DNA of 7,885 bases from Eubacterium sp. GTDB taxonomy: Bacteria > Bacillota_A > Clostridia > Peptostreptococcales > Anaerovoracaceae. The notes beneath the pieces were generated by a model, which searched no databases, had not been told where the DNA came from, and saw only the letters and a program-made list of their open reading frames with translations. Made by a program: the position numbers and the translations under genes. Of the stretch, positions 1 to 7,146 are shown one piece after another (within the stretch, counting starts at the first letter, position 1; each line of letters opens with the position of its first letter). Where the stretch lies: NCBI GenBank assembly GCA_021769545.1, contig JAETSS010000056.1, forward strand, positions 1-7,885, in the 5' to 3' direction.

Positions 1-2388
1 CCTTATGGTCCTGAATACCGGCAGCAGTCCGAAGATCATATTGAAGCCGTATATCAATATCAGACAAAGCCCCAGTATCGACGGAGTCACAAGGAACATA
101 TCGGAAAAATACATCATATGTGAAAGCTTGTACAGTATATAGGCCATCAATGCAAAACCCGGCAGGCTGGCAATGGTGGTTATGGCGAATATCTCGCCGA
201 TGAACATCTTGTATATATCTCTTTTTTTCACACCTATGGCTCTGTACACGCCCACCTCCTTGACTCTGGACAGGAAGGATGCCCGTATTATCAGATATAT
301 TTCTATGAAGGAGATTATCAGTATCACGCCCGACATCACGAGGGAGGAGAATATGGAGGACCACATCTGCTTCCTGTATTGTTCCTCGCTCTCGGCATAG
401 GTGTCCTTGACATTTACGTTCTCCGCTTCAAGCTGACTTAAGGCCGCTTCCTTGTCGACAGGACAGAGGGTCACATTTGTCTTGTTCCTGATCAGCTCGT
501 ACTTTACCGTATTGTTATTTACCAGCATGAAATCGCTGTCGTTTTTATCCGAATAATATCCCACTACCGTCAGCTTGGTATCGTTGACCTTCTCGCCTAT
601 GGTCTTCTTGAGAGGCATGCTTTCCTTGTTCTTTTCATTGACTACCACCTCATAATCATTTACAGGCCAGCTGCCCTTGATAAGGTTTACCTCCGAAGAT
701 TTCAGGCTGTAATCCACGATATTGGATACGGCAGGCTCCCCTTCGCCGTCCATTCCGTCGCCGGACTGGATATTGGCAAGAAGATTCACGAATATATCCT
801 GAGAAGCGTATATGCATGGGCTCTTCCTGTCGGTAATGCCCGATATGACCAGCGTAGGCATGTTGGGAACCTCGATCTTTCCGCCTACGAAGCTTTCCGC
901 CGTGCCGTAGCCTGCACTCTTGGTCATCTGCTCATCTATCACGCTGTCCAGTATCATCTTGTCCACGACGATCTCGCTGCTGCTTTCAGGCAGCTTACCC
1001 GATACGATATCTCCTGCCGTCAGCTTTCCCACATCGGAAAGCGAACCTCCGATACTTGCCGAGCCCCATCTGGTCTGGAAATACTCATCGAAGCTCATAT
1101 TGAGATTTATCTTGGAATCACCCGGCATTACATAGCTGTAGCTTTCATCGTTCTCATACCGCTGATACGTTTCGAGGCTGGTCTTCTTGCTTACCAGCGT
1201 GAGATATGATTTGTCCACCTTTACGAACTCATCGTCCGTGATATTCATCACTCCGAATATGTTGCCTATGGAATAGGTGATGAACATAGCCGATATGAGG
1301 AATCCCACCAGCAGTATCTTCTTGAGTATGTTGTAGTTGAATACCGATTTGAAGCCCTGCCTGAACATGGTGAAGGGATTCAGTATCGATCTGTATTTTC
1401 TGGGCGTATCCGAGCGGAGCTTTGTGGTATCAAAGCTGCTTTCCGCCTGTTCCTCTCTCGTCAGCTTGGTGTAATGGGCATCGACGAATTCTATGCTGGA
1501 ATTGTCGTCCACTATCTCCACTCTGTCCTTATCGGATTTTGTCTTTATGTATATGTTGCCGTTTCTTACGACGATGTCCAGCTTGATGCTGCCGCCAGTG
1601 TCATTGTAAAAATCTATGTTGTAATTTCCCGCATTGAGGCGCTTATGCTCCCTGATATCCTTGAGGTATATCTTGTTTTCCACGCGGTAATCGAGACCGT
1701 CTGCATTGTCGTTTATATCATCGGAAACGACGCTTCCGTCCCTCAGCCTTATGATCCTTGAGGCATAGAACTTTGCCAATTCTTCCTCGTGGGTCACCAG
1801 GATCACCAGCCTATCCTCCGATATGGACTTGATGATGTTCATTACCTCCAGGGTGTTCTTGCTGTCAAGATTTCCCGTCGGTTCGTCGGCGATGACGACG
1901 GCAGGATCCTTGACTATGGCTCTGGCGATGCCTACTCTCTGCCGCTCTCCTCCCGACAGCATGTCGGCGAACCTGTTGCGGTATCTGTACATCCCCACCT
2001 TTTCCAGAACGTAGTTAACCTTTTCCTCGATCTCCTTCTTATCCTTTACACCTACCATCTTGAGGGCGATGGCGACGTTTTCGAAGACTGTCATGCTGTC
2101 CACCAGGTTGTAGTTCTGGAAGATATAACCTATATTGAGGTTCCTTATCTTGTCGACCTTGCCTGCCAGCCTTCCCGTTATCCTTTCTCCGTTGACGAAT
2201 ACTCTGCCGCCGTTGACCTTATCGAGACCGCCTATGACATTGAGAAGGGTCGTCTTACCGCAGCCGCTGGGACCCAGCAGGGCTATAAGCCCCTTGCTTT
2301 CCATCTCAAGGGAGGTTTCGTTTATAACATGGATCTCATTTTTCTTATTTTTGTTGAAATATTTGTTTACATTCTCAAGTCTTACCAT
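1..2388 (-). CDS. ABC transporter, ATPase-FtsX permease fusion (MacB-like), second of a pair; 3' end cut by window edge
   Basis: The frame is open without a stop from the ATG at 2388 to the left edge, giving 796 visible residues. The N-terminal ATPase is complete: Walker A GPSGCGKT at 39-46, Q-loop Q91, signature LSGGE at 144-148, Walker B VVIADE at 164-169 and switch H200. A hydrophilic cytosolic stretch of about 110 residues follows (222-332), then TM1 at about 357-378, a large extracytoplasmic domain (about 379-676), and TM2-TM4 at about 679-702, 729-753 and 767-790. The FtsX hallmark VKEVGVYRAIG is at 709-719. The visible end, LLPVFRTIR, resembles the usual last cytosolic turn of FtsX permeases, so probably few residues are missing. 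Family members use ATP in the cytosol to drive motions of the outside domain for export or mechanical signalling. The substrate is unknown. The ATG lies 2 nt after the upstream stop, and the upstream fusion is the likely partner. Confidence 0.93.
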   Translation of the reverse strand, partial: MVRLENVNKYFNKNKKNEIHVINETSLEMESKGLIALLGPSGCGKTTLLNVIGGLDKVNGGRVFVNGERITGRLAGKVDKIRNLNIGYIFQNYNLVDSMTVFENVAIALKMVGVKDKKEIEEKVNYVLEKVGMYRYRNRFADMLSGGERQRVGIARAIVKDPAVVIADEPTGNLDSKNTLEVMNIIKSISEDRLVILVTHEEELAKFYASRIIRLRDGSVVSDDINDNADGLDYRVENKIYLKDIREHKRLNAGNYNIDFYNDTGGSIKLDIVVRNGNIYIKTKSDKDRVEIVDDNSSIEFVDAHYTKLTREEQAESSFDTTKLRSDTPRKYRSILNPFTMFRQGFKSVFNYNILKKILLVGFLISAMFITYSIGNIFGVMNITDDEFVKVDKSYLTLVSKKTSLETYQRYENDESYSYVMPGDSKINLNMSFDEYFQTRWGSASIGGSLSDVGKLTAGDIVSGKLPESSSEIVVDKMILDSVIDEQMTKSAGYGTAESFVGGKIEVPNMPTLVISGITDRKSPCIYASQDIFVNLLANIQSGDGMDGEGEPAVSNIVDYSLKSSEVNLIKGSWPVNDYEVVVNEKNKESMPLKKTIGEKVNDTKLTVVGYYSDKNDSDFMLVNNNTVKYELIRNKTNVTLCPVDKEAALSQLEAENVNVKDTYAESEEQYRKQMWSSIFSSLVMSGVILIISFIEIYLIIRASFLSRVKEVGVYRAIGVKKRDIYKMFIGEIFAITTIASLPGFALMAYILYKLSHMMYFSDMFLVTPSILGLCLILIYGFNMIFGLLPVFRTIR

Positions 2389-2390
2389 AA

Positions 2391-4649
2391 TCAATCCTCC
2401 TCCCTGTAGGTACCCATGGCCGTCTTCTTAAACAGGCTCCTTGCAAATTTTCCGGATATCAGATATGCCATCACCATCATCACTATGTACAGTACCAGAT
2501 AGTCGAAGCCTGACATATACTCGGTCAGCTCCATCATATATGTGATATCCACGACGCCCGATCTCACCACGGCCACGAAAGCCTGGAATATCAGGTATGC
2601 TATATTGACGATCAGCAGCATTTCCACATCCAGTATCCTTCTGATGTTGTTCTTTGCCATTCCCAGCATCCTCAGTATGCTGAAATATACCGCTCTCGAC
2701 TTAAGTATCAGCCTTATTACGAAATACGCTATGAAAAACAGAGCCACTATCAGCAGCACCGCCATAGGAGCTCTGATGATGGAGCTCAGGTCATTGAAGA
2801 AATTGATCAGCATATCCTTTAACGGCAGCGTCACATACCCCATGTTTTCCAGCGCATCCAGCGTAGCATCCATGGCATCCACATCCTTCACATATACGGT
2901 GGCCTGATAGTTGCCCTTGGCGAACAGCGTATCGTAGTCCGCCTGACTTATGTAGACCGCACCGTTGTTTCCGTCGTAGTCGGATACTCCCGTCTTGCTT
3001 TCGAAGGTCTTCTTGGTGTATATATCCGATACCTTGAGGTCCACAGACTGTGTATAGAACATATTCTCGGCCGTTACGGTTATTGTCTTGCCCTTGGCGT
3101 CGCCCTTTTCATAGAAATTGTTCACTTCCTCCGAAACTATGGCATTGCCTGCGCTCACCTTGCTGTTGGGCATCACCCTGTAAAGGGAACTGCCCTCCTG
3201 ATACTGCTGTTCCTTGCCGTTGATGGTGGTCTTGACGGTGCTGTTGTAGCTGTACGTTTCCTTCAGCATCGTGCTTATCATGTTGTCCGTCGCAAAGAGC
3301 TCTCCTGTGTACATATATATACCGCTGTCTTCCTGCGGCTTGTATGCGAAGCCTACGACTGTGACCTTTATTTCCGTGTCCTCTCCCATGTTCATGGCAA
3401 AGGTCTTATCAAGTATCATGTCCAGCATGGAAGGGTCGAAATCGTCCTTTGTCGCCGTGAAAATCACCTCGTTATCGGCCTCCGGCATCCTGCCTGCTGC
3501 CAGAGTACGGTCGAATTCTCCCAGGGCCTTAGGGTATACCTCATAGGTGAATTCTTCATCCTCTATATACTGGGCGTTGTCCAGCAGGATATCGTTAGGA
3601 GAAATGGCCCTGATATTGGCAGTGTTCCTTATGGCGTTGAAGTCATCCTCTGTAAAGGCCGAGCCGTCGGTCTTCTTGAGGACTATCCTGTCTTCGCTGT
3701 AGTTGTAGAAATAATCGTTGTAGCCCAGCTTGTCCTCTTCCTCCTTCTGATGATTGAAGGTGGTGTATTCAGACGTCACCGCGAATACGACGAACAGAAA
3801 CACTATCAGCAGCAGGATGAATTTAGGGAAGATATTGAAGGTGTTTCTTATTCCGAGCCTTATCTTGCTTCCCGCGGTTATATTCTTATCCTGCCTGCTC
3901 CTTACTGCCTGCACTCCCGCCTCCTGCATGGCTGCGGCCACTGCTGCATCTGCAGCCACAGACTTTGCGGTTTCTTCGGGACGCGTATCCTCCACCACTG
4001 CCCCGTCGTGCATCTTTATCTTTCTCGTGGCATGCATCTCGAACTGCTCGTAGTTATGTGTCACGACGATCACCAGCTTATCGTGAGCGATCTCACTGAG
4101 AAGCTGTACGATGCCCTGAGCCGACACGCTGTCGAGATTTCCCGTAGGCTCGTCGGCAACGATGATATCCGTATCCTTGGCCAGTGCTCTCGCTATGGCT
4201 ACTCTCTGCTTCTGTCCTCCCGAAAGCTTCGATACCTTGGTCCTCGTATACTCTTCAAGACCTACCCGTTTTATGATCTCCGGCACTCTCTTCTTTATCT
4301 CACTGCGGGTATAGCCGTTTATCAGGAGTATCAGCTCTATGTTCTGATAAACGGTATAGCTGTTGACCAGATTGAAATTCTGGAATATGTTGCCGATATA
4401 TTTCTTTCTGTATTCTTCGAAATCCGAGGCGAGGTAATGACTCGTTTCCTTACCGTCTATATACATCTCGCCTTCCTCGTAGGAATCCAATCCCGAAATG
4501 ACGTTCAGCAGCGTCGTCTTGCCGCTTCCGGATTCTCCCGTGATAACGACGAATTCTCCGATATGAAAGTCGAGATTCACTTTCGATATACCGCTGGCTA
4601 TCATGCCTTTGCTGTAATAAAATTTTGAGACGTTTTTTAACTGTATCAC
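2391..4649 (-). CDS. ABC transporter, ATPase-FtsX permease fusion (MacB-like), first of a pair
   Basis: This is a complete 752-residue protein. ATPase domain, about 1-222: Walker A GESGSGKT at 38-45, Q-loop Q90, signature LSGGQ at 142-146, Walker B IIVADE at 162-167, switch H198. An Ala-rich linker (about 223-260) leads to TM1 (276-294), an extracytoplasmic domain of about 330 residues (295-625), and TM2-TM4 near 626-648, 674-697 and 714-733. The FtsX-like signature SRAVYFSILRMLGM spans 651-664. The fold is that of MacB (ATPase first, four helices), somewhat longer than the roughly 650 residues of E. coli MacB. The start is GTG: the in-frame codons upstream reach a TAA within six codons, and an AAGGAGG site lies 10 nt before it. 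It is the first gene after a probable promoter and is followed at 2 nt by a second, quite different fusion, suggesting a heterodimer. There is no membrane-fusion or TolC-type partner, as expected in a Gram-positive cell. The substrate cannot be inferred. Confidence 0.95.
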   Translation of the reverse strand: MIQLKNVSKFYYSKGMIASGISKVNLDFHIGEFVVITGESGSGKTTLLNVISGLDSYEEGEMYIDGKETSHYLASDFEEYRKKYIGNIFQNFNLVNSYTVYQNIELILLINGYTRSEIKKRVPEIIKRVGLEEYTRTKVSKLSGGQKQRVAIARALAKDTDIIVADEPTGNLDSVSAQGIVQLLSEIAHDKLVIVVTHNYEQFEMHATRKIKMHDGAVVEDTRPEETAKSVAADAAVAAAMQEAGVQAVRSRQDKNITAGSKIRLGIRNTFNIFPKFILLLIVFLFVVFAVTSEYTTFNHQKEEEDKLGYNDYFYNYSEDRIVLKKTDGSAFTEDDFNAIRNTANIRAISPNDILLDNAQYIEDEEFTYEVYPKALGEFDRTLAAGRMPEADNEVIFTATKDDFDPSMLDMILDKTFAMNMGEDTEIKVTVVGFAYKPQEDSGIYMYTGELFATDNMISTMLKETYSYNSTVKTTINGKEQQYQEGSSLYRVMPNSKVSAGNAIVSEEVNNFYEKGDAKGKTITVTAENMFYTQSVDLKVSDIYTKKTFESKTGVSDYDGNNGAVYISQADYDTLFAKGNYQATVYVKDVDAMDATLDALENMGYVTLPLKDMLINFFNDLSSIIRAPMAVLLIVALFFIAYFVIRLILKSRAVYFSILRMLGMAKNNIRRILDVEMLLIVNIAYLIFQAFVAVVRSGVVDITYMMELTEYMSGFDYLVLYIVMMVMAYLISGKFARSLFKKTAMGTYREED
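2395..2400 (-). promoter_or_regulatory. Ribosome binding site inside the upstream gene's last codons (translational coupling)
   Basis: GGAGGA lies 6 nt before the ATG at 2388 and overlaps the final Glu-Glu-Asp codons of the upstream ABC gene. Stop and start are arranged TGA-TT-ATG, so a terminating ribosome sits on the next start. Coupled translation and near-equal amounts of the two ABC proteins are inferred from this layout. Confidence 0.85.
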
Positions 4650-4658
4650 TGCACGCTT

Positions 4659-4667
4659 ACCTCCTTA
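4659..4667 (-). promoter_or_regulatory. Ribosome binding site for the 752-aa ABC protein
   Basis: TAAGGAGGT is a near-perfect anti-16S match with 10 nt between GGAGG and the GTG at 4649, slightly long. It supports the GTG: the other nearby GTG, five bases earlier in a different frame, runs into TGA after two codons. Confidence 0.8.
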
Positions 4668-4674
4668 TATGCCC

Positions 4675-4704
4675 AGTATACCATACCGCCCCGTGGATTG
4701 CCAT
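4675..4704 (-). promoter_or_regulatory. Probable sigma-A promoter with extended -10, driving the ABC pair
   Basis: On the minus strand, TATACT (4680-4675) matches five of six bases of the -10 consensus and is preceded by TGG, giving the extended -10 form TGnTATACT. At 18 bp spacing, ATGGCA (4704-4699) matches four of six bases of TTGACA. Initiation about 7 nt downstream would be near 4668, right at the 5' end of the ribosome binding site, giving a leader of only about 19 nt. This is the best promoter-like sequence in the 113-bp gap between the Mur ligase and the ABC genes. Confidence 0.6.
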
Positions 4705-4720
4705 GAATTAGCATATTATG

Positions 4721-4736
4721 GATTTCTTAAGAATTC
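4721..4736. repeat. 16-bp inverted repeat, candidate operator upstream of the ABC promoter
   Basis: The plus strand reads GATTTCTTAAGAATTC. The inner ten bases TTCTTAAGAA are a perfect palindrome, and the outer GA/TC pairs extend the symmetry with one mismatched pair between. It ends 16 bp upstream of the -35 hexamer, where activators such as response regulators often bind. It is AT-rich and lacks a following T-run, so it does not look like an intrinsic terminator for the upstream gene. A regulatory role is inferred only from symmetry and position. Confidence 0.35.
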
Positions 4737-4762
4737 ATTAAGATACCCCTTCACCGGTCTCA

Positions 4763-6271
4763 TTACAGCAATTTCAAGTCCTCCTCCATCATTCTTGCTC
4801 CCGATTTTATTTCCGATACGATCTCCTTTACCGCTTCATGCTCGGAAAAATGACGCTTGACTCCCGCCGTCTCGATGTAGTCCTCGTGGCCCTTTCCCAG
4901 CAAAACTATCATCTCTCCCCTGCAGGCATGGGTCACTGCGTATGCGATGGCTTCCTTCCTGTCCTCGATCTCCATATACCTTCCGCCGCTTTCCGCGATG
5001 CCCTTCTTGATATCATCGTTTATATCCGCCACGCTTTCAAAGCGGGGATTGTCGCTGGTGAGGATGCTGAGATCCGCCAGCCGCCCTGCTTCCCTGCCTA
5101 TATCGTATCGCCGCACCCTGGACCTGTTTCCGCCGCAGCCGAATACGGCCGTCAGCCTTGCGGGTCCATATCTGCGCAACGTTTCCAGCACGCTCCTGGT
5201 GCGCACATCGTTATGGGCGTAATCTATTATGACGCTGAAATCCTCCGAGACGGGCAGCAGCTCCACGCGCCCCTTTACATGGACCTTTTCCAGCCCCGAC
5301 AATATCTCTCCGCCGGATATTCCCAGCTCCCTGCATACCGCTATGGCGGCAAGAGCATTGTATACGGAAAATCTGCCCGGTATGCCTATCCGGACTTTTC
5401 CCTCCATGAGTCCGCAGACGTTGAAGCTCATGCCGAGGCGGTCTCTTTCCTTAAGGAATTCTATATCACGTGCCGTCAGCTCCGCTTCCCTTTGAGTAGA
5501 AAGGGTCATCACGGAGCACGTATGGCCTTCTAAGATCTCTTCGGTGTGTTCGTCGTCGATATTCACGATGCCTGTTTCGCACTGTCTGAAAAGCATCCTC
5601 TTGCAGGCAAGGTATTCCTCGAAGTTTTCGTGCTCATTGGGACCGATATGGTCGGCTGACAGGTTCGTAAATATTGCATAATCGAATATTATCCCGGCGG
5701 TCCTGTCCAGCTTGAGTCCCTGGGAAGACACCTCCATAACCATGCAGCGGCAGCCTGAGCTTACCATTTCCGCCATGTATCTGTGTATCTCATAGGACTC
5801 GGGGGTAGTGTTGACTGCCGGTATTTTCCTGGCTCCCGTCTCTGCGGCAATAGTTCCTATGAGCCCGGTCCTTATCCTTGCCCTTTCCGCGATCTGCTTT
5901 ATCATATACGAAATGGTGGTCTTGCCCTTCGTTCCGGTGATGCCTATGGTGATGAGCTTATCCGCCGGATGGCCGAAATACTGCGCCGAAAAAAAAGCGA
6001 GGGCACGGCGTGTCGAGTCCACCCTGATGACCGTTATCCCTTCCGGTATCAGATGCACCTGCCGTGTCCCTTCAACTACGATGACCGACGCACCCTTTTC
6101 CACTGCTTCGGGGATGTATCTGTGTCCGTCTGTCACTGCGCCTGCAATGCACACGAACATCACTCCCGCCGTCAGCTTTTTAGAATCGTATACTATATCC
6201 TTCACATGGGTTTTTTCGCTCCCCTGGATCAGGGTGTACTCCACCCCTTTACATAATTCCCATAACTGCAT
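4763..6271 (-). CDS. murE: MurE-type Mur ligase (UDP-MurNAc-tripeptide synthetase), meso-DAP type by motif
   Basis: The 502-residue length fits cytosolic MurE, which adds the third stem-peptide amino acid to UDP-MurNAc-L-Ala-D-Glu using ATP. All three Mur domains are present. The N-terminal domain has DSKK at 29-32 and DGH at 48-50. The central ATPase has the P-loop GITGTKGKTT at 110-119, NTTPES at 154-159, EVSSQG at 180-185, and K224 in a YLACKRMLF context, the likely carbamylated lysine. The C-terminal domain has DYAHN at 350-354, GCGGNR at 378-383, DNPR at 407-410 and GKGHE at 459-463. DNPR is the known selector for meso-diaminopimelate. Two positions differ from the common wording: Gln for His in EVSSHG/A, and YAHND for YAHTP. 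This looks like a clostridial subgroup, possibly a second MurE. The ATG has GAGGG 5 nt upstream. An eight-T run lies in the coding strand at 5996-5989. A paralogue with another amino acid or role remains possible. Confidence 0.88.
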   Translation of the reverse strand: MQLWELCKGVEYTLIQGSEKTHVKDIVYDSKKLTAGVMFVCIAGAVTDGHRYIPEAVEKGASVIVVEGTRQVHLIPEGITVIRVDSTRRALAFFSAQYFGHPADKLITIGITGTKGKTTISYMIKQIAERARIRTGLIGTIAAETGARKIPAVNTTPESYEIHRYMAEMVSSGCRCMVMEVSSQGLKLDRTAGIIFDYAIFTNLSADHIGPNEHENFEEYLACKRMLFRQCETGIVNIDDEHTEEILEGHTCSVMTLSTQREAELTARDIEFLKERDRLGMSFNVCGLMEGKVRIGIPGRFSVYNALAAIAVCRELGISGGEILSGLEKVHVKGRVELLPVSEDFSVIIDYAHNDVRTRSVLETLRRYGPARLTAVFGCGGNRSRVRRYDIGREAGRLADLSILTSDNPRFESVADINDDIKKGIAESGGRYMEIEDRKEAIAYAVTHACRGEMIVLLGKGHEDYIETAGVKRHFSEHEAVKEIVSEIKSGARMMEEDLKLL

Positions 6272-6322
6272 AATATCCCTCTTTCCCCTTTAGATATCCA
6301 TACATGTTTATTGTGTTCCGTT

Positions 6323-7132
6323 TTACGGTATTTTATGGGTGCACGGAAGATTTACGAGGCATTTTCCGCACACCTCCGAGCCCGAATCCTCCGCCTCGCG
6401 GCCTGCACCCGAGGCATATGAATTGCCGTAGCCCGTATGGACTGCCGCGTTTTTCAGACACTGTTCGAAGCATTTATTCCTGTCGAAGCCTGTCTTTGTA
6501 AGGGCTTTCGACGGACATCTGCCGACGCATGCGCCGCAGGTGCCGTTCCTCTTGAAAAGGCACGCGTCCACCTCTTTCGGTGCGTCCGGCTCAACGTCCA
6601 GATCCGTCACCACCGTATTCACTCTTCCCGCGCAGCCCTTATCCGTAATGAGCATGTTGTTCAGGCCGAAGGTCCCCAGACCCGCGGCATATGCAAAATG
6701 CCTGAATGACCAGTGACTTATCACCTGGTCGCGGTAAAACACCTGCGCTTCCGGCGAGGTTTTCGCCTCATACCCCATCTTATGAACCCTTTCGATTATA
6801 TATTCATTGAGTCTGCCGAACATGGCGTTGGTCTCCTCGTATGCCTGCGCCCATTGAGACGACGCCAGCCCCGCTTCGCAGTTGGTCTGCGTAAGCCACC
6901 GGGCGAAGGGGACGAAATACGTTATCACCGCGGTAGCGCCTGCCAGTACATCCTCCGGCATCTGGTGAAGGGGATGCACTATGTCCCTGAGCTGCCGTAT
7001 GTATGGATGCTTCACATCTGCAAAGCCCACCAGCGGCTCCTGCCAGAGATCTTTTAATATACACCTGCTTCCTTCGGCCGCTACAAAGGATACTATTTCC
7101 TCCGTCAGCTTCTTCTTTACATCTATGCTCAT
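6323..7132 (-). CDS. Double [4Fe-4S] protein related to epoxyqueuosine reductase (QueG-like), short form
   Basis: Taking the ATG at 7132, the protein has 269 residues. A GTG ten codons upstream (7162) would overlap the preceding CLC gene, whereas the ATG has GGAG 8 nt before it. The segment AYAAGLGTFGLNNMLI (147-162) aligns in character with the GLGWIGKNTLLI region of QueG. Two ferredoxin-type clusters follow: C191, then CGACVGRCP (C199, C202, C206), then C221 and C225, then CGKC at 255-258 and C264. QueG, a cobalamin and iron-sulfur enzyme that makes queuosine in tRNA, is about 370-390 residues and has a C-terminal HEAT-like tRNA-binding part. That part is absent here, because the protein ends just after the second cluster. 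A tRNA role is therefore doubtful, and a different redox reaction is more likely. No signal peptide or membrane helix is seen, so it is probably cytosolic. It lies 14 nt after the CLC gene and 51 nt before the Mur ligase. Confidence 0.8.
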   Translation of the reverse strand: MSIDVKKKLTEEIVSFVAAEGSRCILKDLWQEPLVGFADVKHPYIRQLRDIVHPLHQMPEDVLAGATAVITYFVPFARWLTQTNCEAGLASSQWAQAYEETNAMFGRLNEYIIERVHKMGYEAKTSPEAQVFYRDQVISHWSFRHFAYAAGLGTFGLNNMLITDKGCAGRVNTVVTDLDVEPDAPKEVDACLFKRNGTCGACVGRCPSKALTKTGFDRNKCFEQCLKNAAVHTGYGNSYASGAGREAEDSGSEVCGKCLVNLPCTHKIP

Positions 7133-7140
7133 ATCATATT

Positions 7141-7144
7141 CTCC
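7141..7144 (-). promoter_or_regulatory. Ribosome binding site deciding the start of the QueG-like gene
   Basis: GGAG on the minus strand lies 8 nt before the ATG at 7132 and just after the TAA of the CLC gene (7149-7147). It favours the ATG over the in-frame GTG at 7162, which lies within the CLC gene. Confidence 0.65.
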
Positions 7145-7146
7145 GT

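Noticed and set aside
1789..2409. 206-residue plus-strand open frame
   Set aside because: It lies antisense to the ATPase domain of the second ABC gene, whose complete set of motifs proves the minus strand is coding. The frame has no recognisable domain.
3750..4628. 292-residue plus-strand open frame
   Set aside because: It is antisense to the ATPase of the first ABC gene. It shares short strings (such as SSR and GDD/GND stretches) with the antisense frame at 1789-2409 only because the two ATPases are homologous.
4705..4762. Intrinsic terminator after the Mur ligase
   Set aside because: No GC-rich stem with a following T-run was found. The only symmetric element is the AT-rich palindrome, so read-through into the ABC genes cannot be excluded.
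4838..5533. 231-residue plus-strand open frame
   Set aside because: It is antisense to the C-terminal half of the Mur ligase and has no coding character of its own.
5783..6293. Overlapping plus-strand frames of 157 and 161 residues
   Set aside because: Both are antisense shadows of the Mur ligase N-terminal half, whose P-loop and substrate motifs are intact on the minus strand.
6272..6322. Promoter in the 51-bp gap before the Mur ligase
   Set aside because: I see no convincing -10/-35 pair, only the GAGGG ribosome binding site at 6281-6277.
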